Shown here: positions 29,763-38,533 of the stretch, in pieces
How positions within the stretch are numbered: position 1 is the stretch's first letter
Layout of the letters: each line of letters begins with the position of its first letter
DNA from: Candidatus Latescibacterota bacterium
GTDB lineage: Bacteria > Latescibacterota > UBA2968 > UBA8231
Assembly (NCBI GenBank): GCA_022820485.1
Contig: JAJEFJ010000093.1
Coordinates: 1 to 42,379, forward strand
Reading direction: 5' to 3'
Length of the DNA: 42,379 nt
The notes under the pieces: model-generated
What the model was told of the DNA's origin: nothing
Database searches by the model: none
Seen by the model: the letters and a program-made list of their open reading frames with translations, nothing else
Made by a program: the position numbers and the translations under genes

Positions 29763-32447
29763 CTATTGCAAGCCAGCGTATAGCGTGACAAAGGTCTCGG
29801 TCGTCGTTTCGGCCTTGGCCTCCGCAAACGCCTTGCGCTCTACCACAAAGCCGGCCAACGCTTGAATCCGATAGCCCAAATAGGCCGACTCGGTCGCCAA
29901 CTGCAAGGCCCAGCTCAGGGAGTCGAAATCCTCTGCATCGCGGTCGAAATCGTTGAACAGCGCGTACTCGACGCCAGCCTGGAGCCGCGTAGCCTGCAAT
30001 AGCTGCGTTTCCAAAAGCAGCGAAAACAGCTCCATCAGCGTCGTGCGCTCCTCTTGGTCAAACAGCGACCGGCTCTGCTGAAGCCATTCGCTCTTCCAGC
30101 GCGGCGATAGAGCCAACCCGCGCCAAGTGCGACGATAACTGGCCTTGTTGATTAGGCCGAAGAAGAAGTCCGACTCATCGCGCTGCCGCTGCGCAAAGAA
30201 CACCCCGTTCAGCTTGCTCATCACCAACAGCGCGTCGCTCGCCAAGCTGTGGCCGACGAATAGCTGGTGGACCCAAGCATCGCGCGCCAGCAGCGGATCG
30301 GCGATATGCACGAGCTTGCCGCCGCGCAGCGTGTTGTCTGGCTGCCACTGCAAAATTGGATCGGGAATGTCGTCTTGCACCAACTGGCTCATCTCAAACA
30401 GCCGCACCCGACCTACCCGCGGCCACACCCGTTCGTACCCTAGCTGCAAATACGTGCTGTGGTTTTTGCGGTCCGCGGAAATCTGCTCCTCGCGCAAGGC
30501 CCCTATCTTGAGCTGCCAGTGCCGGCTCAGGTCAATGCCCCCATAGACGTTGAAGCCTTGTTGATCGCGGTGGTAGGGGTAATCCGGCTCAGTGTCATTT
30601 TCGTACAGATCGACCCAGAAGTTGTGATTCATATCCACGCCGAAGAGAAACTCCGGCCGATCGACTAAGAAGCGGAGGAACGGCTCCTCGTAATCTGGAA
30701 CGGAGTTGGCCTTGACGCGGTTGTCGTTTTGGTTGAAGTCGGGCACCAAATCGTTGTTGAGGTCCCAACCGGGAAAGACCAAGCGGTCGTCCACCAAAAA
30801 GTCCGCGCGGAACCCATCTGGGAAGCGGTCTTGATCGTCGTTGTCTTCCACCAAGTCAAAGCGGTTGCCCTGCCGGGCGTAATCGAGGCCCGAGCTCGTG
30901 GTGACAAAGGATTGGGTATTGTAGCGCGGATCAATCGAATACACTTCCCCAAACAGCGACAGCCGGCCCAAGTGCTTGCTCAGGTTCACCATCCACGCCG
31001 GTGCGCTGGGCCGGTCGCCAATCCCCGCCGAGGAAGTGTGCGTCTCCTCGGCGACGTTGGGATACTTGCGGAAGTTCCAGTTCAGGTCGTATTCGCCGTA
31101 TAGATCGAAGCCAAGCACGTCTTCCACCTTGAGCGTGGCCCCAGCGATTGTCGTAGCCGTCGGTAGCCCGTAGTCAAAGCGAACCGTGCGCAGATTGGAT
31201 ATGTCCTGTACATTGCCCTCGGCCTGCGCCACTAGCAAGAAGACTGGGTCATCCACATCCGCGCCGAATACGTCGCCCAAGCTGATGGAGCGCTCGCCCG
31301 TCCAAGTAAACGAGCTCGATGGCCGGCCGACCGTTACAAAGCCGCCGCCCTCTCCCAACTGCTGGTCCGAACTCATCCAGATCTGGTAGTCGTTGGCCAG
31401 CACGAGGCGAAATTCCACCGCCACAATCTCGGACTTATCGGCCGAAGCGCGGTTGACAAACGACGCGCTGTCAAAATCGTAGAGCAAGCTAATCTGCCCG
31501 TCGCCGTCCGCGGAGAGAAATCCCTGCCGCTCTAAGCCGCCGCTGATCTCCGGGCCAAAGCGAATGTCGCGGCCCGACTCCACCGTACCGTCGCGGTAGG
31601 TAATAATCACATCCGAGGCATCTGGGAAGAACGCTGCGCCGCCGCTGCCGTCCTCCGGTGAATCGTCGCGCAAGGCGATCGCGATCTGGGAGATGGTCGC
31701 GTTCTGCTGCTTGTTCAGCCCGCCTTTGTACAGAGTCTCTATTAGTTGGTCCGACTCGCTGTTGGTCTGGTGGGCGTTGACCGCGTGCAGGCCCAACTCC
31801 ACAAAATCCCCCAGCTGAGCCGTGAACCGCCCTCCCACGAGAGAAGTCGCGTCCGTAAAGCGGCTCTCCTCCACCTGCAAGCCGCGCGGGCCGGTGATCA
31901 GCGAGTGGAGAAAGGTCAACTGGTATTTATCGGTGGCGAGGTCGATCTGCATGCCGTTCAGGCGCGGCTTGGAAAACGACAGCGGCGTCAAGGTCGTTCG
32001 CAGGTTGTTGCTCGCCGTCAGCGCGTAGTGATATTGACCCTTGTGATCGCCGGCGATGACCAGTTCGTTGAACCACCGCGCAAACCGCTCGGTCTTGAAC
32101 AAGGAGCTACCAGCTTCCTCGGGCCGCCTCTGCGCTGTATTGAAGATCAGCCAGCCTTGGGTCAGGTAATTCCCGTACAGATCGTAGAAGTAATCGCCCT
32201 CTAGGTCGATGTTCACATAGCGTTGATACGGCAGCCGCGCGCGGTTGGTGTACTCCCACTGCCGCCACGGGTATTCGGCGAACATCACCTGCGGCACGTA
32301 CCAGCGCCGCATGGCCGGGTCCAGCGCGTCGAGGTACACCTCCGGGCTTTGCGTTACTTCCTGTTGCCATAAGCGGCTACCGTAGGCCCCGTCGGCGAAG
32401 ACGAGGACGAGCATAGCGGTACAGAGAAAACTGGTTGCACTGCTCAT
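29763..32447 (-). CDS. Large exported envelope protein, paralogue B
   Basis: The 894-residue protein has an N-terminal signal sequence and is rich in beta strands with alternating aromatic and charged residues, as in outer-membrane proteins. An Asp/Asn-rich region (about 525-630) contains EDNDDQDRFPD, PGWDLNNDLVPDF and GVDMNHNFWVD, like calcium-binding thrombospondin type 3 or dockerin loops. It is clearly homologous to the protein at 39650 (for example LALDP..RRWYVPQ, LEGDYFYDLYGN, SPEDG.GGAAFFPDASD). No known family was recognised. GGAG lies about nine bases upstream of the ATG. Confidence 0.8.
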   Translation of the reverse strand: MSSATSFLCTAMLVLVFADGAYGSRLWQQEVTQSPEVYLDALDPAMRRWYVPQVMFAEYPWRQWEYTNRARLPYQRYVNIDLEGDYFYDLYGNYLTQGWLIFNTAQRRPEEAGSSLFKTERFARWFNELVIAGDHKGQYHYALTASNNLRTTLTPLSFSKPRLNGMQIDLATDKYQLTFLHSLITGPRGLQVEESRFTDATSLVGGRFTAQLGDFVELGLHAVNAHQTNSESDQLIETLYKGGLNKQQNATISQIAIALRDDSPEDGSGGAAFFPDASDVIITYRDGTVESGRDIRFGPEISGGLERQGFLSADGDGQISLLYDFDSASFVNRASADKSEIVAVEFRLVLANDYQIWMSSDQQLGEGGGFVTVGRPSSSFTWTGERSISLGDVFGADVDDPVFLLVAQAEGNVQDISNLRTVRFDYGLPTATTIAGATLKVEDVLGFDLYGEYDLNWNFRKYPNVAEETHTSSAGIGDRPSAPAWMVNLSKHLGRLSLFGEVYSIDPRYNTQSFVTTSSGLDYARQGNRFDLVEDNDDQDRFPDGFRADFLVDDRLVFPGWDLNNDLVPDFNQNDNRVKANSVPDYEEPFLRFLVDRPEFLFGVDMNHNFWVDLYENDTEPDYPYHRDQQGFNVYGGIDLSRHWQLKIGALREEQISADRKNHSTYLQLGYERVWPRVGRVRLFEMSQLVQDDIPDPILQWQPDNTLRGGKLVHIADPLLARDAWVHQLFVGHSLASDALLVMSKLNGVFFAQRQRDESDFFFGLINKASYRRTWRGLALSPRWKSEWLQQSRSLFDQEERTTLMELFSLLLETQLLQATRLQAGVEYALFNDFDRDAEDFDSLSWALQLATESAYLGYRIQALAGFVVERKAFAEAKAETTTETFVTLYAGLQ

Positions 32448-32474
32448 TTTGGCTGACTCCGCCGCACTGCGACC

Positions 32475-33251
32475 TTAAAATTGGTACGAGTAATACAGGG
32501 CGATGCCGCGCTCTTGCGCATAGGCTGCAACATCGGGCGATGAAATCATGTGCGTGACCAAAACGGGAAATACGTCCTCAAATAACGGCTCGAGGCGAGT
32601 GAGCCGGCCTTGGATAAAATGGTCGATATTCTTGGCCGACAACTGGCTCTTGCTCTCGCCGATTACGACTACCTCGCGCCCATTCCTGCGCCCCCTGCCG
32701 AAGATGTTGACCTCGACCGGATAGCCGCGATCGGTTGTGAGGTACGTGCGAATGAGTCGATCTTCTACCTCGAGACCATGATCGGCTGCAAGGAGCGCTG
32801 GCAAAGCGCGGTAGGCCTCATTTTCGAGGATGTACCCTACGGTATGCGAGAGGCCGCCAAGCTGTTTGCGCGTTTCGTCGTGTGCTTCTGCCAGCCTTTT
32901 GAGTGCCTCTTCGGTCCCCGCCTGCGCCGCCGCCAAGCGGTCCAACGTCGCCTCCACCCGATCCATCCGCGTCTCCACCCCTTCTAACCGCTCCTCTGCA
33001 CGAGCCTGTGCCGCTTCTAAGCGGTCAATCGCGGCTTCCACCCGATCCATCCGCGTCTCCACCCCTTCTAACCGCTCCTCTGCACGAGCCTGCGCGACCG
33101 CAAGCGCTTTGACCACATCTTTGAGGTCTTGCATGTCAACGGAGGTGGCCAAACCAACGTGAAATTCACTCAACACGCCGGTGAGAATATCGGCCTGCTC
33201 TTGGGTAAACGCCCCGCCTAATTTGCGTTTGACATCGTCAGTATTTAGCAT
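32475..33251 (-). CDS. Coiled-coil protein with PD-(D/E)XK nuclease-like C-terminal domain
   Basis: The 258-residue protein has a long heptad region (about 45-135) containing two near-identical 28-residue units (AEERLEGVETRMDRVEA), encoded by an 84-bp DNA repeat. The C-terminal domain (about 140-258) has YPVEVNIFG and VVVIGESKSQL, where E-x-K is the nuclease-like signature, and ends IALYYSYQF. GAGGAA precedes the ATG. Proteins of this kind are widespread and of unknown role. It lies between the FlgD-Ig gene and the envelope protein gene, in the same direction. Confidence 0.68.
   Translation of the reverse strand: MLNTDDVKRKLGGAFTQEQADILTGVLSEFHVGLATSVDMQDLKDVVKALAVAQARAEERLEGVETRMDRVEAAIDRLEAAQARAEERLEGVETRMDRVEATLDRLAAAQAGTEEALKRLAEAHDETRKQLGGLSHTVGYILENEAYRALPALLAADHGLEVEDRLIRTYLTTDRGYPVEVNIFGRGRRNGREVVVIGESKSQLSAKNIDHFIQGRLTRLEPLFEDVFPVLVTHMISSPDVAAYAQERGIALYYSYQF
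32953..33092. repeat. Two copies of a 56-bp unit, 84-bp period
   Basis: The segments 32953-33008 and 33037-33092 are identical and lie inside the coiled-coil gene. They encode the repeated AEERLEGVETRMDRVEA heptads. The in-frame 84-bp period allows length change by recombination. Confidence 0.9.
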
Positions 33252-33326
33252 GGCTTTTTCCTCGTGACATTGCGTGTTCGCTCTCGCTTATACTCACCGG
33301 GCCGCTAGTCAATGTCAAGCCTCCAG

Positions 33327-35375
33327 CTAGTACGCCACACCCACCACACCGTTGGCCACCTCGCGGCCCTTGTCGGTGTCCCAATCGAGCTGATAGAGGT
33401 ACATGCCGGGCGGCACCAGCGCGCCCTCTTCGTCGCGCCCGTTCCAAGTTTGGGCAAAGCTGCCGCTGCCGGTGTTAGTCGCAATTTGGCGCACTAGGCG
33501 GCCAGACAGGTCGTATATCCGCAAGCGGATCTGCCGCAGGCTCTCCAAATCGCGCAATTCGTATGCGATTGCGACGTGGTCGTTGACGCCGTCGCCGTTG
33601 GGCGTAAAGGTCGCTGGCGTGGCTTGCACGCTGCTGATGAGGCCACCGCCCATGGGCGTGCGCACCGATACTACGTCGCCGCTAAAGCGGAACGTCGCGT
33701 TGCCCGGGGCGACTTGCTGCTTGAGTTCGGGTTCGGCGCTGTCGTACACCCAGCTTCTGAAGTCCGCGCCAAAGCGCAAGACCTTGGCGTCGAAAACCAC
33801 CTCGATCCGCTTCTCGTTGTCGTGCGGCCCCACCAAGCGGTCGAACGAGACGATCAAGCGGTCGTCCTTGATCTCGGGCGGGAAGCGGTCGCTGATCTCC
33901 TCGCCGTCGATGAGCACCGAATGCACCCGCTCGACCGGGATCTGGGTAAAAATTTCCAGCCGGTCAAAGCCCAAGTCGCTCGCGCGCAAAACCGGGCGCA
34001 CCACATAGGTGAAGGTTTCCGCCGCAAAGCTCTGCGTGGCGATCGGCCAGATCTCGCCAATCACCTCTTGGGCCACTGGATCTTCGGAAAACAGCAGCGA
34101 CATGTTGTCGATGCGCGGAGCCGCGTCGCCGCTGGCGAACAGGATGGCCTCTAGCTGGAAGTAGCGCGCCGGACTCGGCGAGAGCACGGGCGTGCCGTCC
34201 TGCCACAAATCCGCTGGCAACTCGACCTGCCGCAGCCCAGCCGCGAACTCATAGGGCGCGGACCACGGGCTCCAATTTTCTAGGTCGTAGCCCAATTCCA
34301 CGTCGTCCCACCGCCGGCGGCCGAGCTGGGTCAGGTAGTCGTCGAGGGTCGATGTTTCGAGAGTGCCGGTCGGGCCGATGACGCGGTAGATGTTAGGCTG
34401 CGGCGTGTTGCCCGTGCGGGTGCGGAGCAAAAGCTGGGTTCCCTCGGGCACCTCGCCTTGCCAGCGAATTTTGCTCCACGCGACCTCGCGGCCAAAATCC
34501 ATGATCGGGGTGCGGTAAGTCGTCCGGGTCACAAAGCCCTCGCCATAGATTTCGAGCTCGGCGATTTCCCAGTCGCGCTCGGGGTCGAGCGGACGGATGG
34601 CAATCCACTTGAGGTCGCGGGTCGGAAAGCGCAAATCCACCACCACATCAAGGCTCTCGCGGTTGCGCGCCAAGATGTCAAAGGCCGGATCGTTGGGCGC
34701 GCCCAAGGCCGCGTCGATAACCATGTACCAACGCTTGCCGCGCTGGCTGCGGTCGAAGTTGCTGTCCCAAAACGGCCCGGTGTGATCGGCCACGCCGATT
34801 TCGTACCACGCCAAGTAATTGTCCTCAAACCCAGGCCGGGGGAAGAAGCGGATGCGGTTGATGGGCAACTCGGCCCCCAAGTGAATGACGTTGTTTTTGA
34901 CCACGCCGGGATTGTTGCGGCCGGCCAAGCGCGGCGGCTCTGGCACTCGCACTAGCATGGCGGTCGTCGGATCGCCGTCGATGAGAAACTGCAAGGGCTG
35001 AGAGTCGGTTACCAAGTGCGTGCCGCCGTAAATGCTGGCCGTGTAAAAGTGCCCTTGGCGCTCCTTGAGCGACCGCGCCAGATTGTCGCCCGGGTCGATG
35101 TACACCGGGCGCAGGCCGCCGTCGGCAAAGTCGATTAAGGTATCGACGCCCGCGGTGTTGAAGCGACCACTGACCTCGTCGGCGACCGCGCCAATGGTCA
35201 CCTCCTCGACGATGCCGCCGTCGGCGTCGAGCAGCACGTATGAAGCCGTCTGCTCGGCGACCAATGCCTGCCAAGAATTGCCGTCCGCGCCGCCGAGGCG
35301 GAACTCGCCGCGGCCCCACGCGCTGGTCGCTAAGACCACCACTAGCCAGCTCATCCGCTTTATCCGATTCAGCAC
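33327..35375 (-). CDS. Secreted beta-sandwich protein with C-terminal FlgD-Ig-like domain, paralogue 2
   Basis: The protein (about 682 residues) has a signal anchor (RIKRMSWLVVVLATSAWG) and long beta-rich regions. NWSPWSAPYEF and SPSPARYFQLEAIL also occur in its neighbour as NWSPWTSPYAL and SPGPSRYFQFRVEF. The C-terminal ~90 residues open TPNGDGVNDHVAIAY and contain LRIYDLSGRLVRQI and VPPGMYLYQLDW, a FlgD-Ig/CHU_C-like module used for sorting or attachment in several phyla. GTG at 35375 is chosen because AAAGGAG is five bases upstream; the ATG at 35390 directly abuts the previous stop. Confidence 0.82.
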   Translation of the reverse strand: MLNRIKRMSWLVVVLATSAWGRGEFRLGGADGNSWQALVAEQTASYVLLDADGGIVEEVTIGAVADEVSGRFNTAGVDTLIDFADGGLRPVYIDPGDNLARSLKERQGHFYTASIYGGTHLVTDSQPLQFLIDGDPTTAMLVRVPEPPRLAGRNNPGVVKNNVIHLGAELPINRIRFFPRPGFEDNYLAWYEIGVADHTGPFWDSNFDRSQRGKRWYMVIDAALGAPNDPAFDILARNRESLDVVVDLRFPTRDLKWIAIRPLDPERDWEIAELEIYGEGFVTRTTYRTPIMDFGREVAWSKIRWQGEVPEGTQLLLRTRTGNTPQPNIYRVIGPTGTLETSTLDDYLTQLGRRRWDDVELGYDLENWSPWSAPYEFAAGLRQVELPADLWQDGTPVLSPSPARYFQLEAILFASGDAAPRIDNMSLLFSEDPVAQEVIGEIWPIATQSFAAETFTYVVRPVLRASDLGFDRLEIFTQIPVERVHSVLIDGEEISDRFPPEIKDDRLIVSFDRLVGPHDNEKRIEVVFDAKVLRFGADFRSWVYDSAEPELKQQVAPGNATFRFSGDVVSVRTPMGGGLISSVQATPATFTPNGDGVNDHVAIAYELRDLESLRQIRLRIYDLSGRLVRQIATNTGSGSFAQTWNGRDEEGALVPPGMYLYQLDWDTDKGREVANGVVGVAY

Positions 35376-35390
35376 GACGTCTCCTTTCAT

Positions 35391-37439
35391 TCAGTACGCC
35401 ACGCCCAAGGGCCGCATCGTCTGCCCACTGCGCGCATCCCCTTGCACCTCAATCCGCACCAAGTAGATGCCGGGAGCCACGCGCTGGCCCCGCTCGTCTG
35501 TGCCGTCCCAATGCACGGCGTCGTACACGCCGTTTTGCCCCTCGGCGTCAAAGAGGCGGCGCACTTGCCGACCCCCTAAATCCCACAGGTCGATCACAAT
35601 CCGCGCTTTGCCGATGACCGCCAGCACCTCGAAGTTCACGTCGAGGACATCGTTCACGCCGTCCCCATTGGGCGTCAAGACTTCGCTGCCGAGGGCGAAA
35701 TTGCCGATCAAGCTGCCCTCGTTCACCGCACGGCTCAGCACGGTCGTCCCCGATTCGGTCGCCATGTCGCCTTCCGCCAAGAGGGCCGCGTTGCCCGAGG
35801 TAATGCCCTGAAAGGCATCCTCTTCTAGCAACAGGGCGCGGCCACCAAAACGGGTGCTAAAGGCCAGCACCCGGCTGGCGAAGTGGATTTTCAGCACCGC
35901 GTCATGCTGGTTGATGGCTGGGAAACTCACGGCAAAGCGCTGGTCGTCAATCGCGGTGATGGCGACCTCGCCTTCGGTTGTAACTCCATCGGTGACCGCA
36001 AAGGCGTGATCGAGCACTTGCTGGCCGCTGGCGTCGATGATTTCAATCCGCTCGACGCGGCCCACGCGGCTCGGCGTGAACACCTCAAAGCTGTTGAAGC
36101 CCTGCACGTAATCGCTTTCCATCTCCGCCCGCACCGCGTACACAAAGGGCACATCCGCGGCAGCCGGGACCTCGCGGGGGAAAATCTCGCCGACGAGGGC
36201 GTCCGCCAGTGGCGGCGCGGAAAACTCGAGCGCGATCTGCTGGAGAATGTGGCTCGCCTCCAAGTGCTGGCTCTGGAATTCCACGCGAAACTGGAAATAG
36301 CGGCTGGGGCCGGGCGAGAGGATTTGCGTGCCCGCAGCCAGCTCTTCCAGCGCATAAGGCGAAGTCCACGGGCTCCAGTTTGCCAAGTCGTCGCGCACCG
36401 AGCCGCGCTCCCAATCGTCGCCCTGACGCCCGCGTTCGGGCAGCTTTAAGTACTCTTTGCGCAGCAGCGGCTCGTCCGGATTGTCCACGGACAGTGAAAT
36501 CTCTGGGGCGTCTTGCAGGGCCACCTGCTTGCGGGTGTACGCCAAGGGACTGGGGTCGTGGCCGCTGCGGGTGCGCAACTGCATGTCGGCCAGGTCCGCA
36601 GCCCCTACTTGCTGCTGCAAGGTGCGGATGAGGCCCCAATTGGCCGGGCTGCCCATGTCGATGATTGGCGAGATGTAGCGCGCCGTCGGAAAGAACCCCT
36701 CGCCAAAGACTTGGAGCTTCTCGATCTCAAAGGGAATGGCCGACGTGGCCCGCAGGCGGATGAAGCGAATATAGCGCGGCGGATCGATGGGCACTTCGGT
36801 GATTCGGTCGCTGTTGTCGTTGTACACGGCATAGGTCTCCCAAATCGGGTTGCCCGAACTAGTCAGCACCAAGCCGTCGTTGATCTCCACTTCAAAGTTT
36901 TTCAAGAAGTCGTTTTGAAAGGGGGTGCCGGGCGAAGGGAAGATCGTGTTGCGCGGGAAAAAGCGCAGCCGGTTGACCCCAAAGCGCGCGCCCAAGTCGA
37001 GAATGAGCTGAGTCCCCAAGATGTCGTCTTCTTTGCGCTCAAATGCCTGCCCGGTTGGATCGGCCGCGAGCATGTCCTCAAAAATCACTTGGAGCTGCAA
37101 GGCGGTCAGGTCGAAGACCGTCGGTGCGCGCAGCGAGCCACCGCGATCCAGCACCTCTGCGGCCAAATTCTGCTCGGCACCCACTCGCCGCGGCAGAATG
37201 CTGCTTGGAAAATCCGCGCTTCTAAACTCGATCAAATCGGCCGGCGCATAGCCTAGCTCGGTGACATTGGGATCGAGGAAGGAGCGGTGCTCGGGCTGGA
37301 TCGTCGCGATGTCCTCGGTCCCTTCGACCCGCCCGGTCCACGCGATTTGCCCGTCCTGTCCAATGAGCAGAACCTGTCGGGCCGCTAGCGGCTGCACCAA
37401 GCACGCAGTTAGAACCCCAATCAGCAACGCGGCTCTCAT
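35391..37439 (-). CDS. Secreted beta-sandwich protein with C-terminal FlgD-Ig-like domain, paralogue 1
   Basis: The 682-residue protein has a signal peptide (MRAALLIGVLTACLVQPLAA). Its N-terminal and central parts are homologous to the gene at 33327 (EGFF..ARYISPIIDMGS against EGFV..TTYRTPIMDFGR). Its C-terminal domain contains LTPNGDGVNDVLDV, VIDLWDLGGRQVRR and VAPGIYLVRIEV, a FlgD-Ig-like module. The ATG at 37439 has no Shine-Dalgarno. A short upstream ORF with a strong one (37450-37491) may feed ribosomes to it. The two genes probably arose by tandem duplication. Confidence 0.84.
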   Translation of the reverse strand: MRAALLIGVLTACLVQPLAARQVLLIGQDGQIAWTGRVEGTEDIATIQPEHRSFLDPNVTELGYAPADLIEFRSADFPSSILPRRVGAEQNLAAEVLDRGGSLRAPTVFDLTALQLQVIFEDMLAADPTGQAFERKEDDILGTQLILDLGARFGVNRLRFFPRNTIFPSPGTPFQNDFLKNFEVEINDGLVLTSSGNPIWETYAVYNDNSDRITEVPIDPPRYIRFIRLRATSAIPFEIEKLQVFGEGFFPTARYISPIIDMGSPANWGLIRTLQQQVGAADLADMQLRTRSGHDPSPLAYTRKQVALQDAPEISLSVDNPDEPLLRKEYLKLPERGRQGDDWERGSVRDDLANWSPWTSPYALEELAAGTQILSPGPSRYFQFRVEFQSQHLEASHILQQIALEFSAPPLADALVGEIFPREVPAAADVPFVYAVRAEMESDYVQGFNSFEVFTPSRVGRVERIEIIDASGQQVLDHAFAVTDGVTTEGEVAITAIDDQRFAVSFPAINQHDAVLKIHFASRVLAFSTRFGGRALLLEEDAFQGITSGNAALLAEGDMATESGTTVLSRAVNEGSLIGNFALGSEVLTPNGDGVNDVLDVNFEVLAVIGKARIVIDLWDLGGRQVRRLFDAEGQNGVYDAVHWDGTDERGQRVAPGIYLVRIEVQGDARSGQTMRPLGVAY

Positions 37440-37449
37440 AGCGTGGACA

Positions 37450-37491
37450 TCAAGCGTCGGCCGCCGATACGGTATACGTGTAACCTACCAT
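37450..37491 (-). CDS. Possible 13-residue leader peptide with strong Shine-Dalgarno
   Basis: On the minus strand, AAAAGGAGGAT (about 37506-37496) sits six bases before ATG at 37491. The frame MVGYTYTVSAADA ends at TGA (37452-37450), which is followed by a TGATG restart and a four-codon frame. That frame ends at a TGA overlapping the main ATG at 37439 in an ATGA. The main gene has no ribosome-binding site of its own, so coupled translation is plausible. Confidence 0.4.
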   Translation of the reverse strand: MVGYTYTVSAADA

Positions 37492-37740
37492 AGAAATCCT
37501 CCTTTTGGCTTGTCCAGCCTCCACAAATCGGCGACGACATCGGGCCTTTCCGCAAGCGAGACTTCGAGACAGCACTTGACGCAAATGCCCTTTTCAACTT
37601 TATAGATTAGCTTCGCAGTACAGCACCAGACGGTTTCGATTGAACCTATTGGGCAGCAAGCAATAAACCTAATATCGGGCTGTGATTCAACCTATCTTTT
37701 GGCGTTGCATATTAAGGATTTTGGCTCGCGGAGAAGAGCT
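37492..37740. other. Divergent intergenic region between envelope gene and MNT gene
   Basis: Besides the leader's Shine-Dalgarno at its left edge, no gene or clear promoter pair was found. It probably holds divergent promoters for the minus-strand envelope genes and the plus-strand MNT-HEPN pair. Confidence 0.35.
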
Positions 37741-38106
37741 ATGGCGACCGTTATTGCAGTCGAAGAACAACGAGCGCGGCATTTGATCGCTCAGGAGACT
37801 ATTGATGCCATTGTCCAAGTTATTGCCGAGCGTCTTTCACCCAAGCTCATCATCCTGTTCGGCTCCTACGCCTCTGGCTGCCCCACGCCTGATAGCGACC
37901 TCGATCTATTAGTTGTCATGGATACCGATCTACTCCAGCACCAGCGTGCCACGCCGATCCGCCTGTTGTTCAAACCAGTGCCCTGTGCCTTGGACCTTTT
38001 GGTCTATACGCCCGCAGAAGTGGCTTATTGGAACGGCACTGTAAACCACATTATCACCGCAGTATTTCAACACGGCAAAATAGTATATGAACAGCCAGCA
38101 CCTTGA
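37741..38106 (+). CDS. MNT-type nucleotidyltransferase (antitoxin of a HEPN/MNT pair)
   Basis: The 121-residue protein has the polymerase-beta-like minimal nucleotidyltransferase motif GSYASG...DSDLD (G41-S42 to D53-x-D55) with a third acidic residue at D85 (ALDLLVY). MNT proteins in such pairs can adenylylate and silence the HEPN toxin. The ATG at 37741 follows GGAGAAG; a longer frame to 37699 has no such site. It overlaps the HEPN gene by 20 bases. It lies on the plus strand within the minus-strand envelope cluster, suggesting insertion. Confidence 0.88.
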   Translation: MATVIAVEEQRARHLIAQETIDAIVQVIAERLSPKLIILFGSYASGCPTPDSDLDLLVVMDTDLLQHQRATPIRLLFKPVPCALDLLVYTPAEVAYWNGTVNHIITAVFQHGKIVYEQPAP

Positions 38107-38485
38107 ACTGGCCCAGCACTGGCTGCGAAAGGCCGATAACGATCTGGTCACCGCTCGGCAAACGCTTTTACTGTCTGACGGACCGACTGACACGCCCTGC
38201 TTTCACGCCCAGCAGGCCATTGAAAAGGCTCTGAAAGCTCTTTTGACCGCCACCGAAACTCCTTTTCAGCGCATCCACGACCTGAGCCGCCTGCTGGACC
38301 AGGCCCTCCCTCTATTGCCCGCTTTGGAATCCTTCAGGGAAGGCTTAGCCACCATTTCCAATTATGCAGTTGACACGCGCTATCCCGAAGTTGCCTCCGA
38401 TCCCACTCGCCAAGAAGCCGTTGAAGCCTTGGCCATCGCTGAAAAGGTGATGGCGATGATTCGCGCTGAGGTCGAACCTGACTAG
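38087..38485 (+). CDS. HEPN-domain protein (putative toxin of the MNT pair)
   Basis: The 132-residue helical protein has the HEPN layout: WLRKADNDLVTAR, CFHAQQAIEKALKALL, IHDLSRLL and NYAVDTRYPEV. These are typical of the PF05168 group. The classical R-x4-6-H ribonuclease motif was not found, so activity may be altered or depend on another site. It overlaps the MNT gene and is followed by a clear terminator. Confidence 0.84.
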   Translation: MNSQHLELAQHWLRKADNDLVTARQTLLLSDGPTDTPCFHAQQAIEKALKALLTATETPFQRIHDLSRLLDQALPLLPALESFREGLATISNYAVDTRYPEVASDPTRQEAVEALAIAEKVMAMIRAEVEPD

Positions 38486-38492
38486 ACGCGGT

Positions 38493-38514
38493 AGAAGGCA
38501 AAACGCCTTCTTTT
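38493..38514 (+). terminator. Intrinsic terminator after the MNT-HEPN pair
   Basis: AGAAGGC (38493-38499) and GCCTTCT (38505-38511) form a perfect 7-bp stem with loop AAAAC, followed by TTTT (38511-38514). It lies between convergent genes. Confidence 0.75.
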
Positions 38515-38533
38515 GGGAACCCCGCTGTCGGCT

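Noticed and set aside
33576..34154. 192-codon plus-strand frame
   Set aside because: It is antisense to the FlgD-Ig-domain protein gene and shows no independent coding evidence.
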